Origin: WTGA01 sp965214055
GTDB lineage: Bacteria > Pseudomonadota > Gammaproteobacteria > Arenicellales > Poriferihabitantaceae
Assembly: GCA_965214055.1 (NCBI GenBank)
Contig: OZ243931.1
Coordinates: 682,001 to 746,000 of the forward strand
Reading direction: 5' to 3'
DNA length: 64,000 nucleotides
Under the pieces are notes generated by a model, which saw nothing but the letters and a program-made list of their open reading frames with translations, had not been told where the DNA came from and did no database searches. The position numbers and the translations under genes are program-made. Shown here in pieces: positions 16,766 to 26,515 of the stretch; the first letter of the stretch is position 1, and each line of letters begins with the position of its first letter.

Positions 16766-17050
16766 TGCTCAGTCTGCACTCATGGTCTGCGCATCAATGC
16801 ACGAAAAAATGACGGAGCTTCCCTGTTCGTAAAGCCTGGTTTTCGCTTGAAAACCAACGGTCAGCCGGATTCGGTTCCGGCTGGTGATGCCCGGCAACTA
16901 TACCACTGAGACGGGAATTGCAGGGATTTATATTTCCTGGCTGACAAAATCAAGGAGCCTGTCTTCCCGACGGCGTATCAGGGTTGCCACCACCAGCGCC
17001 TCTCCCACGTCCGCTCCCCTGTCGGTTGCCCGTTGCAACGGACGGTGCTG

Positions 17051-18079
17051 CTAGATCCGGTTCTCTTCCACTGCGTGACAGGCCACCTCGGTCCCGGAGG
17101 AGGTTTTGGTCTGGCCGGGGATAACCTGGCGGCATTTGTCAAACGCATGGGGACAGCGGCTGTGGAATACACAACCCTTGGGCAGGTTGATGGGGGTCGG
17201 CACCTCGCCCTTGAGTCGAATGTGCCGGGACTGCCCCTTTCCAAGTTTCGGGATTGCACTGAGCAATGCCTGGGTATAGGGATGCCTGGGGGCAGAAAAA
17301 ACCTCCCGGGTTTCACCGAGTTCACAAATTCTCCCCAAATACATCACCGCCACCCGGGTACCGAAATGCTCCACCACGGACAGGTCATGGGTAATCATCA
17401 GGTAAGTCAGGCCCCGTTCCTCCCGGGCCTTCATCAACAGGTTCAACACCTGGGCCTGGATGGAAACATCCAGGGCTGAAATGGGTTCGTCTGCAACCAT
17501 GAACTCGGGGTCCACCATCAGGGCCCGGGCAATACTGATCCGCTGTCTCTGACCACCGGAAAATTCATGGGGAAAACGGGCCGACCAGCGCACATCCACC
17601 CCCACAGATTCCATGACTTCCTGCACTTTTTCAAGCTGCGCATCCTGGCTCATTTCGGGAAAATGAAAACGCACGGGCTCAAGCAGGGTGGCTGCCACCG
17701 TTTTTCGCGGGTTCAGGGACGCATAGGGATTCTGGAAGATCATCTGCATCTTCTTGCGGTAGGGCAGTAACCCGGCCCGGCCCAGGGCGTCAATGCGCTC
17801 ACCCTGATAATGCACGGTCCCCTGGCTTGGAGACAACAACCCCATGATCGTCCTGCCGGCGGTGGTCTTTCCGCAGCCACTCTCTCCGACCAGGCACAAC
17901 GCCTCGCCTTTTCGTATCTCCAGGGAAACTCCGTTCACGGCATGCACCATCTGGCGCCGGCGCACCACTTTTCCCTGTTCCAGGCCCAGTTCATCCAGCA
18001 ACCCGCCGGATACGGTAAACCGTTTATGCAGTGCCCGCACGGATACCAGTGAATCGGAGGCGTTGTTGCGCTTGGTCAT
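17051..18079 (-). CDS. Peptide/dipeptide-type ABC importer, second ATPase (DppF/OppF-like)
   Basis: A 342-residue ATPase. Walker A is GESGCGKTT, the signature is FSGGQRQRISIARAL, and Walker B with the catalytic Glu is MVADEPISALDVS. The C-terminal oligopeptide-transporter extension (LKGEVPTPINLPKGCVFHSRCPHA) carries the conserved Cys residues that in this subfamily can bind an Fe-S cluster. It is the last gene of a five-component importer and begins 1 nt after the stop of its ATPase partner. With that partner it forms the heterodimer that powers uptake of the ligand delivered by the binding protein at 21084-22637. Confidence 0.93.
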   Translation of the reverse strand: MTKRNNASDSLVSVRALHKRFTVSGGLLDELGLEQGKVVRRRQMVHAVNGVSLEIRKGEALCLVGESGCGKTTAGRTIMGLLSPSQGTVHYQGERIDALGRAGLLPYRKKMQMIFQNPYASLNPRKTVAATLLEPVRFHFPEMSQDAQLEKVQEVMESVGVDVRWSARFPHEFSGGQRQRISIARALMVDPEFMVADEPISALDVSIQAQVLNLLMKAREERGLTYLMITHDLSVVEHFGTRVAVMYLGRICELGETREVFSAPRHPYTQALLSAIPKLGKGQSRHIRLKGEVPTPINLPKGCVFHSRCPHAFDKCRQVIPGQTKTSSGTEVACHAVEENRI

Positions 18080-18080
18080 G

Positions 18081-19043
18081 CTACTCCTTGATAGGGAAAT
18101 GGCACGCCACGGACCGGGATTTCAAATTCGTCAATCGGGGCAAATCCGACCGGCACCGTTCCGCCGTGAATTCGCACCGGTTGTGGAATGCGCAACCGGA
18201 TGGAATATCCTGGAGGGAGGGCATGACCCCGGGTATCTGGTTCAACGGTTGCCCGGGTGTGGTCTTTTCCGGCAGCGCCCCGATCAATCCCCTGGTGTAC
18301 GGGTGAGATGGATGGGCGATGATCTCTGCGGTGGCACCCTGTTCAATGATCCGCCCCGCATACATGACCAGGATTCGCTGGGTAACCTCCGACACCACGG
18401 CCAGGTCATGGGTAATCAGAATCAGCCCGACACGGTAATCCCTGCACAGTGTCAACAGCAATTCGAGAATTTCTGCCTGGATCGTGACGTCCAGCGCCGT
18501 CGTGGGCTCATCCGCGATGATGACCCCGGGCTCGCTGAGCAAGGCGATGGCGATTACCACTCTTTGTCGCATCCCTCCTGAAAGCTCGTGGGGGTACTGC
18601 TCAAGCCGGGTCTCGGGCGAAGGGATCTGGACCGCCTTGAGTTTTTCAACGGCAATCCTGCGGGCATCTTCTAGGGTCACCGGATTATGGGTCTGGATGG
18701 TTTCAACCATCTGTGTTCCGATGGTCAGAACGGGGTTCAGTGTCATCATCGGATCCTGGAAGATCATGCTGATTTCATTGCCGCGAATCCGGCGCATGGA
18801 TTCACCATCCAGACTGGCCAGGTCATTTCCCTTGAACAGGATTCTTCCAGAAGAAATGGACCCGGGTTTGCTGATGAGATTCAGGATGGCAAATGCACAG
18901 ATCGACTTCCCCGCGCCGCTTTCCCCCACAATCCCGATCCGTTCTCCACGGTCCAGGTCAAAACTGACATCCCTGAGTGCCGTCACCGCACCCGTGCGCA
19001 ACTGGAACTTGACCTCAAGGTTTTTTACGCTGAGCAACGCCAT
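18081..19043 (-). CDS. Peptide/dipeptide-type ABC importer, first ATPase (DppD/OppD-like)
   Basis: A 320-residue ATPase. Walker A is GESGAGKSI, the signature LSGGMRQRVVIAIAL, and Walker B VIIADEPTTALDVT. The C-terminal oligopeptide-transporter tail ends in IPSGCAFHNRCEF with the Cys pattern of the subfamily. It lies 6 nt after the second permease gene and 1 nt before the second ATPase gene, so the components are co-expressed. It works at the cytoplasmic face of the inner membrane. Confidence 0.93.
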   Translation of the reverse strand: MALLSVKNLEVKFQLRTGAVTALRDVSFDLDRGERIGIVGESGAGKSICAFAILNLISKPGSISSGRILFKGNDLASLDGESMRRIRGNEISMIFQDPMMTLNPVLTIGTQMVETIQTHNPVTLEDARRIAVEKLKAVQIPSPETRLEQYPHELSGGMRQRVVIAIALLSEPGVIIADEPTTALDVTIQAEILELLLTLCRDYRVGLILITHDLAVVSEVTQRILVMYAGRIIEQGATAEIIAHPSHPYTRGLIGALPEKTTPGQPLNQIPGVMPSLQDIPSGCAFHNRCEFTAERCRSDLPRLTNLKSRSVACHFPIKE

Positions 19044-19049
19044 GATCGG

Positions 19050-19994
19050 TCAATCGTATTTTTTCGGGTTGAGCACATCGCGCAGCCAGTCCCCCAGCAG
19101 GTTGATGGCGAGAATCAATACCACCAGCACAATGGCCGGGAGCGCTGTGATCCACCATGATCCGCTGAAGATGAATTCGAATCCGTTCCGGATCAGCGAC
19201 CCCAGGGACGGCTTGGTCACCGGCATCCCGAGACCCAGAAAGGAAAGGGCCGCTTCCGTAATAATGGCGTTGGCCACCTGAACCGTTGAGATGACCAGCA
19301 GTGGTGAAAACGTATTGGGCAGGATATGGCGGTAAATGATCGTCATGGGACCCAGGCCGATCACCCTCGCAGCATCCACGTATTCCTTTTTCTTTTCACC
19401 CAGAACACAGGCGCGAACGGTCCTGGCATACTGGGGCCACTCGGCAATTCCAATCACGAGGATAATGGCAACAATGGCAAAATCCTCATAAAATTCCAGG
19501 CCAACGGTGGCCTGGAATACCGCCAGAACAATGATCGCAACCATCAGCGTGGTAAACGAAAGCTGGATGTCCGCCACCCGCATCAGGAAACTGTCCAGGC
19601 GCCCCCCGTAATATCCCGCCATCAATCCAACCGAAATGCCGATGGCACCCTGGAGAATCGTCGCGAAAATCCCGATCAAAATCGAAATCCCGGTTCCATA
19701 CAGGATCGTACTGAACATGTCCCGACCCATGGCATCCGTTCCCAGAACAAACCGGTCATCCGCCCCGGCACTGCCGGCCGGGGGAATTTCCGAATCCATG
19801 ATATCAAACTGCGTCAGGTCCCAGGGATCATACGGAGCGACCACGGGGGCCAGCGCGGAGGCCAAAAGATAAACCAGCAAAATGGCCGCACTCACCTGGG
19901 CCGTGCGATGCTGGAGGAAACTGTACAGAACCGGCGATTCCCTGAAACGTCGCCAGGCATCCGGTCGGACCTGTACGGTGCTACTACTGTTCAT
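19050..19994 (-). CDS. Peptide/dipeptide-type ABC importer, permease (DppC-like)
   Basis: A 314-residue permease with an N-terminal helix, a periplasmic loop containing the DppC hallmark FVLGTDAMGRDMFSTILYGT, and the cytoplasmic coupling helix around AARVIGLGPMTIIYRHILPN (EAA loop). Five further helices make the pore with its DppB partner. The start overlaps the end of the upstream permease gene by 11 bp, which argues for translational coupling. Confidence 0.93.
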   Translation of the reverse strand: MNSSSTVQVRPDAWRRFRESPVLYSFLQHRTAQVSAAILLVYLLASALAPVVAPYDPWDLTQFDIMDSEIPPAGSAGADDRFVLGTDAMGRDMFSTILYGTGISILIGIFATILQGAIGISVGLMAGYYGGRLDSFLMRVADIQLSFTTLMVAIIVLAVFQATVGLEFYEDFAIVAIILVIGIAEWPQYARTVRACVLGEKKKEYVDAARVIGLGPMTIIYRHILPNTFSPLLVISTVQVANAIITEAALSFLGLGMPVTKPSLGSLIRNGFEFIFSGSWWITALPAIVLVVLILAINLLGDWLRDVLNPKKYD

Positions 19995-20970
19995 TGTGCT
20001 TGCCCGTGATATTCACCATGGGATTGACGAGACCATAGATGATGTCCACCACCGTGTTGGTAACAACGAAAATCAAGCCCACCACAATCAGGTAGGCAAC
20101 GATCAAGGGCGTGTCCACACGATGGATGGCCTCCAGGAACATGAAACCCATCCCGGGCCACTGAAATACTGTTTCCGTGAGGATGGTGTAGGCCACCATG
20201 ATTCCGAGTTGAACTCCCCCCACGGTAATCACCGGCAACAGGGTGTTCTTGAATGCGTGAAGCATCCATATGCGACGTTTCCGGAGACCTTTCGCCCACG
20301 CAAACTTGATGTACTCCGCCTCGAGCACTTCCATCATCTCGGACCGGATCATGCGTACAAACAGCGGCAAAATCACCGATGCCAGGGATATGCTGGGCAG
20401 GAAAATGTGCCTCAGCCCATCGCGGGTCAACAGGCTGGTCTCCCAGCCGCCAAACAACATCCGGGTATCCCCCCGTCCATAGGAAGGCAGCCACCCGAGT
20501 TCCACTGCGAACAGGTAAATCAGGAATATGGCAGTCAGGAATACCGGAATGGAAATGCCCAGAATGCTGATCCCCATGGCCACCTTGGAAAACCAGTGGT
20601 CCGGTCGGATCGCGGCAAACACTCCCACCGGAATCGAAAACAACAGTATCCAGAATGTTGCCGCGATCACCAGGTCAATGGTGGCGGGCAATTTCCCCAG
20701 AATGACCTCCAGCGCCGGACGTTTGAAAAAATAGGAGGTCCCCAGGTCCCCCCGGACCGCATTTTTGAGAAATCGCCAGTATTGCACCAGAAACGGGTCA
20801 TTGAGTCCCATCTCATCCCGCAATTTCTCCCGGGTTTCCTCTGAAACCGACTGGCCAACCAACTCGCGCAGGGGGTCACCGAGTTCATCCTGGATGGAAA
20901 AACTCAGGAAACTGATCACCAGCATGACCACCACCGCCTGGCCCAGTCTCCTGATCAGAAATGCCAGCAT
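19984..20970 (-). CDS. Peptide/dipeptide-type ABC importer, permease (DppB-like)
   Basis: A 328-residue permease. The N-terminus MLAFLIRRLGQAVVVMLVIS and the early loop with LNDPFLVQYWRFLKNAVRGD are typical of DppB/OppB. The EAA coupling loop is YIKFAWAKGLRKRRIWMLHA followed by FKNTLLPVIT. It is the first gene after an internal terminator that follows the binding-protein gene, and it overlaps the next permease gene. Confidence 0.93.
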   Translation of the reverse strand: MLAFLIRRLGQAVVVMLVISFLSFSIQDELGDPLRELVGQSVSEETREKLRDEMGLNDPFLVQYWRFLKNAVRGDLGTSYFFKRPALEVILGKLPATIDLVIAATFWILLFSIPVGVFAAIRPDHWFSKVAMGISILGISIPVFLTAIFLIYLFAVELGWLPSYGRGDTRMLFGGWETSLLTRDGLRHIFLPSISLASVILPLFVRMIRSEMMEVLEAEYIKFAWAKGLRKRRIWMLHAFKNTLLPVITVGGVQLGIMVAYTILTETVFQWPGMGFMFLEAIHRVDTPLIVAYLIVVGLIFVVTNTVVDIIYGLVNPMVNITGKHNEQ

Positions 20971-21031
20971 TTATTCTCCTTCATGTGATCTTCCCTGACT
21001 GCGACCGGACCGGAACCCGGCACGGCGCAGT

Positions 21032-21058
21032 AAAAAAAGGTGGGCACGGGGCCCACCT
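21032..21058 (-). terminator. Intrinsic terminator between binding-protein and permease genes
   Basis: On the minus strand an 8-bp stem (21051-21058 with 21038-21045) with a 5-nt loop is followed by six T residues (21032-21037). It begins about 26 nt past the binding-protein stop codon. Partial read-through here would make more binding protein than permease and ATPase, a common design in ABC importer operons. Confidence 0.85.
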
Positions 21059-21083
21059 CAATCTTCCGGTCAACGGCTGGACT

Positions 21084-22637
21084 CTATTCCATGACCAGGT
21101 CACCAAGATATGGAAAGTTCATGACGTTAACCACCTTGTCGATGTGCACTCCCGTTCGGGCAGCCCACGCACGATCCTGCCAATGGAGCGGAACGAATGC
21201 CGCTTCATCGTGGAGAATCTGTTCCACACGCTGCAGCATTTCAGCACGCTTCACCGGGTCCGTTTCCTTTGCACTGTCCAAGACGAGCTGGTCGACTTCG
21301 GCATTGGAATAGTTGCCACTGTTGTACTGGCCGTATCCCGTCTCCTCGTCCGGTGTCATCGCCAGAAACTCGGTAAAATTTGCAGAGTCCTCGGTATCGG
21401 AGTGCCAGCCGATCATCATGATATCTGCCGCCCGCTCATCGAACTTGGGCCAGTACTGGGCCTTGGGCATGGTCGTCAAATCCACCTGGATACTGATCTT
21501 GGCGAGCATGCCGGCAACAGCTTCCGCGATCTTCGCATCATTGACATAGCGGTTATTGGGGGCCATCATGGTTACGCTGAACCCATCCGCATAACCGGCT
21601 TCCGCCATGAGGGCCCTGGCCTTGTCAAGATCAAACCGCGGCTGAAGAGAGGCATTGTATCCCAGATAACCCTTCGGACTTTGCTGTGCCGCAGCGGTAC
21701 CGAAATTCTTCATGATTTTTTCCACAATCCCGGTATTGTTGATGGCGTGGACAATCGCCAGACGGACCCGGACATCCGCCAGCTCCGGTTTCCTTTCCTG
21801 GTTCATCTGGAACGTAATGATGCGGGTCCCGCTCATGGTGACCAGGTCCACTTTTTCGCTGCTGCCGATCCGGTCCATGTCAGCCGGTGGAATGGGGGCG
21901 GCAAAGTCGATATCACCGGATAAAAGAGCGGCCACACGGGTGGGGCCCTCTTTAATCGGCGTAAAGATAATTTGATCCACATTGCCCGGAGAATCCGTAT
22001 CCCAGTACTGCGCAAAACGATCAAAGACGACTTTGACTCCCTGCTCCCGGGAAGAGACGGTATAGGGCCCTGTGCAGGAAATATTGGTGGAAGCAAATGA
22101 ATCCCCGTGCTTGACAATTTCTGATTTGTCCCGGCCCCTTTCATCGTTTCCACTGTAGAATTCACTGTCCAGGGGGAAGATATAGGTGGCGGTATGTTCC
22201 ACCAGGGGATAGGGATTGGAGGTCACCAGATCCACGGTATAGTCGTCCACCGCCACAGCATCGGTGAAATTGACAAAGATGCCCTTGAAATCTTCACTGG
22301 CCTTGAGCCGGTCAAAGGTGAACTTCACATCCTTGGCCGTCATCTCCCGGCCGGAATGGAACTTGACACCCTGGCGCAGATGAAATCGGACCGTGGTCTC
22401 GTCCAGCCGCTCCCAGCTGCTGGCGGCACGGGGGTCAAAACCAAGCTCCTGGTTCCAGCGAAGAAGCGGGTCGCAAACCATGTGTGACAATTGCAGGGTA
22501 CCACCGGAAAGCTGCTCATGGATATCCAGGGAAACCGGGTCCGCGTCATACGCAAGATTCAGGGTCTTGGCATGGAGCGGCAGGGTCACGGCAAGGAAAC
22601 CTGCCAGAACCACGAGTCCAGTAAACGATTTTTTCAT
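21084..22637 (-). CDS. Peptide-type ABC importer, periplasmic solute-binding protein (SBP family 5)
   Basis: About 517 residues. The start at 22637 has GGAG 9 nt upstream and gives a textbook signal peptide (MKKSFTGLVVLAGFLA...LHA) followed by KTLNLAYDADPVSLD, the usual first strand of family 5 binding proteins; the upstream part of the frame is non-coding. The GxxxTAKDVKFTFDRL motif is present as EMTAKDVKFTFDRL. The protein captures the substrate in the periplasm for the transporter genes downstream. Family 5 ligands include peptides, nickel, amino acid derivatives and opines, and the ligand cannot be inferred. The gene is first in the operon. Confidence 0.93.
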   Translation of the reverse strand: MKKSFTGLVVLAGFLAVTLPLHAKTLNLAYDADPVSLDIHEQLSGGTLQLSHMVCDPLLRWNQELGFDPRAASSWERLDETTVRFHLRQGVKFHSGREMTAKDVKFTFDRLKASEDFKGIFVNFTDAVAVDDYTVDLVTSNPYPLVEHTATYIFPLDSEFYSGNDERGRDKSEIVKHGDSFASTNISCTGPYTVSSREQGVKVVFDRFAQYWDTDSPGNVDQIIFTPIKEGPTRVAALLSGDIDFAAPIPPADMDRIGSSEKVDLVTMSGTRIITFQMNQERKPELADVRVRLAIVHAINNTGIVEKIMKNFGTAAAQQSPKGYLGYNASLQPRFDLDKARALMAEAGYADGFSVTMMAPNNRYVNDAKIAEAVAGMLAKISIQVDLTTMPKAQYWPKFDERAADIMMIGWHSDTEDSANFTEFLAMTPDEETGYGQYNSGNYSNAEVDQLVLDSAKETDPVKRAEMLQRVEQILHDEAAFVPLHWQDRAWAARTGVHIDKVVNVMNFPYLGDLVME

Positions 22638-22965
22638 ATTTGATTCTCCAACTTCAGTTGTTTCAGAAACGACAAGATCGGTCATACCACGTTTTCCCGG
22701 CATCAGTTTGTCCGGGATCAATCGAACCATCGAAGGATGAATTCTGGTCAGGCAAAACAAGCGAATGATCTGGTCTACAGTCGGTTCAATATAACATATT
22801 GCCCCAATCACAATAGCATGAATTCCTTTATAAATATCCAGGCATTTCCCTGCACTGATTACACGCTGCAGTGCGGTCGCTGACACGCGGAATACTCATC
22901 CCTCCCCCCTGTGAAGTCATGCAACAGAATCCATTTTCATGGAGGATGATGGCCGTCAACGTACC
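22638..22965. other. Upstream region of the ABC importer operon
   Basis: About 330 bp without a gene. It contains an AT-rich segment around 22780-22840 that should carry the promoter of the binding-protein gene on the minus strand; several TATA-like hexamers are present but no convincing pair with a -35 box could be fixed. The left part of a longer reading frame that runs through here is not coding. Confidence 0.4.
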
Positions 22966-23577
22966 TCAATCAAAGGTCGAGATTTCCCGCAAATCCCCAT
23001 TTCGCCAGATATAGTAAACGGCCAGAGGGTCCTCCCGGGTCCTGAATCCATGGGGCGTCATCGATGGCACATGGACCACTTCGTCCTGACCACACTCGCG
23101 GTGGGAGCCGTCTCCCACCGTGAAAACCGCAGAACCAGCCAGTACGATATAGATCTCTTCAGCCTGGTGACGATGGATGGGGTAGGTAATGCGGGGACCC
23201 CACACCCCGATCCCGCTTCGCACCCGGTCACTGAGAAAGGGGCCCTGCTTGCCCACGATTTCCGCAAATCCGTACGCACGGAGCATCTCCTCTCCCACCA
23301 CGCCATCTTCTTTGGTATAACTTTGTTCCCAGCACAGGGCATCGCGATACTGTTCGAACAGCCTGAGCATTTTCCCCGACCCCGGACTCGCACAGGGGGC
23401 CATCCGGGTCAGCCATTCCCGGGCGGGCAGATGCGCGGACGGAACATCAATCCAGTCCGTCCCCCAGTTCCGCATCTCCTCCTTGAAGGGTTGCATGGCG
23501 CGATGGTCCTGGCCAAGGGTGAACTCGATCAATGCATTGAGCAGTGCCTGCTGCACCGCTTTTTTGCCGTTTGTCAT
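22966..23577 (-). CDS. Cupin of the DMSP-lyase (DddL/DddQ-like) family
   Basis: A 203-residue protein with an alpha-helical N-terminus and a C-terminal cupin. The metal site reads YPIHRHQAEEIYIVLAG with His135, His137, Glu141 and Tyr143, and a further His176 in VPSMTPHGFRT followed by the DPLAVYYIWRNGDL tail. This pattern is that of DddL/DddQ-type dimethylsulfoniopropionate lyases, which cleave DMSP to dimethyl sulfide and acrylate with the Tyr as base. Homologues without lyase activity exist, so the substrate is a prediction. A ligase, hydratase and thioesterase able to handle acrylate-type acids are encoded about 3-6 kb away. Confidence 0.68.
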   Translation of the reverse strand: MTNGKKAVQQALLNALIEFTLGQDHRAMQPFKEEMRNWGTDWIDVPSAHLPAREWLTRMAPCASPGSGKMLRLFEQYRDALCWEQSYTKEDGVVGEEMLRAYGFAEIVGKQGPFLSDRVRSGIGVWGPRITYPIHRHQAEEIYIVLAGSAVFTVGDGSHRECGQDEVVHVPSMTPHGFRTREDPLAVYYIWRNGDLREISTFD

Positions 23578-23670
23578 CCCGAATCCCTCCCCGGACCGTG
23601 CCGGCGGAATCTGAAACGCTTCGTGACCAGATGACGGATAGGGAAATGTCTTCCCAAAGGATCGCTGGTG

Positions 23671-24750
23671 CTATGCCGGCGGCATGCTCTTGATGTAGAC
23701 ATCCTGCTTGCTGTAGGGGATTTCAATATCCAGTTCCATGAACTGCTTGTAGACACTGGTATAGAGCTTGTCCAGCACCTGACCGCGCAATGCCGGCAGA
23801 TCGATCCAGCAAAGCAGTTCGAAACCCAGGCTGGAATTGTCAAAACTCCGGAACCGCACCCGGGGCTCCGGAACCTCGCATACCTGGGGGTTGTCCTGGG
23901 CCACCTGATAAAGCACTTCCCGAACCTTGTCGACATCACAGCCATACGCCACCCCGACCTGCAGGCGAATCCGGTGCTTGACGTCCGGACCACCTGCCTC
24001 ATTGGTAATCTTGGCATTGCCCATCACGGAATTGGGCACCGTAATTTCCACATCGTCCCGGGTCAGCAACCGTGTGCTGCGTATCCCGATATCCGTGACC
24101 TGCCCGCGTTCCCCCGTGTCCAGTACAATGAAATCACCCAGTTTGTACGGCGTATCGGCCAAAATAAAGATTCCCGCAAACAGGTTTGCCAGCGTATCCT
24201 TGGCCGCCAGGCTCAGCCCAATCCCGATAATACCGGCGGAGGCCAGCCAGGCCGAGACATCAATGCCCCATGCGATAAACAGAAAGTAAATGGCCACCAG
24301 AACAATGATGATCATTGCCAGATTGCTGAACAGGGGCAATGTACTTTTTTGTATGATCCGGGTCCTGTGGGCATCTGTACTCAACTGGTACAGCACGAAT
24401 TTGGAAAATTTGATGGCGAAGACGGCCCAGATATACACCGTAATCGTTTTCAGGATGGAAAGGACGATATGCAACAGATGCTCCGGCAGTTCCAATACCC
24501 GCGCCGCCTGGGTCAGGCCGACGATAAACAGGCTGACAAACAGGGGTTGCTGCAGCAGACCAATTACCTGGTCATCTCCCTGGAACGATGTTCTTGCGGC
24601 CAGTTTCTTCAGAAACCGGATGACCACGAATTTGAAAACAGACGCGACCACGGTAAAAACCAAAATGATCAGCAATGCCTTGAGGTAGGGATTCGGCCCG
24701 AAGACCGCGATCCAGAAGTGGTACCATTCTTGAATTTTTTCCATCAACAA
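23671..24750 (-). CDS. Small-conductance mechanosensitive channel (MscS family)
   Basis: A 359-residue inner-membrane protein with about four N-terminal helices, the pore-lining helix WLASAGIIGIGLSLAAKDTLANLFAGI and the cytoplasmic beta domain (GDFIVLDTGERGQVTDIG, RLLTRDDVEITVPNSVM). It opens under membrane tension to release solutes during osmotic downshock. The two extra N-terminal helices relative to E. coli MscS are common in YnaI-like members. The start could be 24750 or the next Met two codons on. It stands between genes for solute catabolism and appears monocistronic. Confidence 0.93.
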   Translation of the reverse strand: MLMEKIQEWYHFWIAVFGPNPYLKALLIILVFTVVASVFKFVVIRFLKKLAARTSFQGDDQVIGLLQQPLFVSLFIVGLTQAARVLELPEHLLHIVLSILKTITVYIWAVFAIKFSKFVLYQLSTDAHRTRIIQKSTLPLFSNLAMIIIVLVAIYFLFIAWGIDVSAWLASAGIIGIGLSLAAKDTLANLFAGIFILADTPYKLGDFIVLDTGERGQVTDIGIRSTRLLTRDDVEITVPNSVMGNAKITNEAGGPDVKHRIRLQVGVAYGCDVDKVREVLYQVAQDNPQVCEVPEPRVRFRSFDNSSLGFELLCWIDLPALRGQVLDKLYTSVYKQFMELDIEIPYSKQDVYIKSMPPA

Positions 24751-24854
24751 TCGCCTGTCATGGTTGAACGTTGTAACGGATCGGGGGGTTGCGCTTTCCT
24801 GCAGGCTTCCATTCGCCTGGACGAACCATTGTATCCTTTATTGAAACCACTGTG

Positions 24855-26159
24855 CTACCGGGCAAACGGCTGACTCTGCAGTTTCCGGACCTGGGTGCTG
24901 CATACCACCTTGTGGTCCTTCATGTACTTTTCGTGATTTTCTTCCACCTTTTGCAGGTCATAGACATAGTTCACCATCAGTCCCAGTGATTGCCGGATGC
25001 CATTTTCAGAACGGTCACCGAGCACGTTCAGTCTTTCCAGTTTCGCGCCATTTTTCAAATGAAACCGGGCCACCGGATCCAGGGGTTGTCCGTACTTGTT
25101 TTTCTGCATGAGAAAATAGCGCGCCGCCAGTTGTTTGAGGTGGTGGCCGGACACCTCATCGATGGCCTCCCCGGACCCGTTTTCAAACCGGTCGATGAGG
25201 TCATCCAGGTGGGACAATCCCGCACCGTCCGCTACCAGCCACTTCCGGAATCCAGGTGCGGGGGAAATGGTCGCAAAGGTTTTCAGGTTCGGAAACCGCC
25301 GTTTCAGGCTGGTCGCCACCTGTTTAATCAGGAAATTGCCGAATGAAACCCCTTTTAAACCGGAATGGCAGCTGGAGATTGAATAGAAAACGGCACAGGT
25401 TGCATGGTTGGGATCCATGATTTCCCGGTCCGTCTGCAGTATCTCCTGGATAGTTTCGGGCATGCTGTTGGAAAGCGCGACTTCCACAAAGACCAGGGGG
25501 TCATCCTCCATGGCGGGATGGAAAAACCCGTAGCAGTACCGGTCCATGGGCTCCACCCGGGGGCGCAATGCTTCCCAGTTGTAAATTTCATGAACCGCTT
25601 CATAGACAATGATTTTTTCCAGGATATGCGCCGGCGTTTCCCATTCGATGGGATGCAGGGTTAAAAAGCCCCGGTTGAACCAGGAACTGAACAGGTGCCG
25701 GAAATCGGCATCCACTTTTTTCAGCGAAGGGTGCTCCGTTAACAGCTTCTGCAGTTCCTCACGCGCTTTCACCAGCCTGCGAATCCCCCCGGGTGCCAGA
25801 TTCAACCGTCTGAAAAGCTCCAGGCGCCTGGGCTCCGAAGCGTGCGTCAACGCGCTCAGTGTTTCAGCATTCTGCTCCCTGGCATACTCCCTGGCCAGAA
25901 TTTCCACCTGCCCCGCATCCAAATCGTATTCTTCGTTCAACAGGTAGAAAAAGTGAACCAGGCCCTCAGCATCCAGATTCTCGAATGCCGTCAATATCCG
26001 GTCGGAAATCAGCAAACTGGAATATTCGCCGTCCGACTCCATCATCATCTGGCAGAGGCTCTCGATGGAAGATTCTCCGTCCTTGAACAGACGTTTCCGA
26101 ATTGCGGGGGCCCAGTTCCCACTCCAGATGGTCGGCACCAGCCCCTGAAGAATATTCAT
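24855..26159 (-). CDS. Malonyl-CoA decarboxylase
   Basis: A 434-residue enzyme that converts malonyl-CoA to acetyl-CoA and CO2. The helical N-terminal domain (residues ~1-130) is followed by the acetyltransferase-like catalytic domain. Key segments are FYSISSCHSGLKGVSFGNFL (catalytic Ser region, residues 259-263), ATISPAPGF, and ARFHLKNGA with the catalytic His367. Length matches bacterial MCD. In rhizobia the gene serves malonate use; here there is no malonyl-CoA synthetase next to it. It may remove malonyl-CoA formed from three-carbon compounds. No strong ribosome site is visible before the ATG. Confidence 0.92.
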   Translation of the reverse strand: MNILQGLVPTIWSGNWAPAIRKRLFKDGESSIESLCQMMMESDGEYSSLLISDRILTAFENLDAEGLVHFFYLLNEEYDLDAGQVEILAREYAREQNAETLSALTHASEPRRLELFRRLNLAPGGIRRLVKAREELQKLLTEHPSLKKVDADFRHLFSSWFNRGFLTLHPIEWETPAHILEKIIVYEAVHEIYNWEALRPRVEPMDRYCYGFFHPAMEDDPLVFVEVALSNSMPETIQEILQTDREIMDPNHATCAVFYSISSCHSGLKGVSFGNFLIKQVATSLKRRFPNLKTFATISPAPGFRKWLVADGAGLSHLDDLIDRFENGSGEAIDEVSGHHLKQLAARYFLMQKNKYGQPLDPVARFHLKNGAKLERLNVLGDRSENGIRQSLGLMVNYVYDLQKVEENHEKYMKDHKVVCSTQVRKLQSQPFAR

Positions 26160-26515
26160 TGTGCTGTTTTAAATTTGCTGTATTGAACCCCCCACTCCAA
26201 TCCGGGGTGCAGGAACTCGTATCGATAAAATTGGACAACAATGCACGTTCAATTACCATATTCCAGTTGGGCTATTCCGTCAATAAATGGTACCGACTGT
26301 GAAAACCACCTGGAACGCAGTGTACCGACGGGTGTTCACCGACACAGACGGGCATAATCACTTTTCCCCTGGGACTCCGCGAAGCAGCACCCGGGGGAAA
26401 TGGACCGGGGGGATTCGGCTCCTTTCAGAAGAAGCCGGGGCACCACCGGTACACCGGTCACGCTCCCGGGTCTTTCCCAAAATGAAACTGCGCTGACTAC
26501 CTTCACTGCAAAACC
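26160..26515. other. Gene-free stretch upstream of malonyl-CoA decarboxylase
   Basis: About 355 bp between the decarboxylase start and the end of the thioesterase gene. It holds the decarboxylase promoter, presumably in the AT-richer part at 26215-26290, and the 3' flank of the acyl-CoA operon. No gene or clear terminator was seen. Confidence 0.4.

Noticed and set aside
23668..24873. 401-residue plus-strand frame opposite the MscS gene
   Set aside because: Gln/Asn/His-rich antisense of membrane helices; it contains no known domain.
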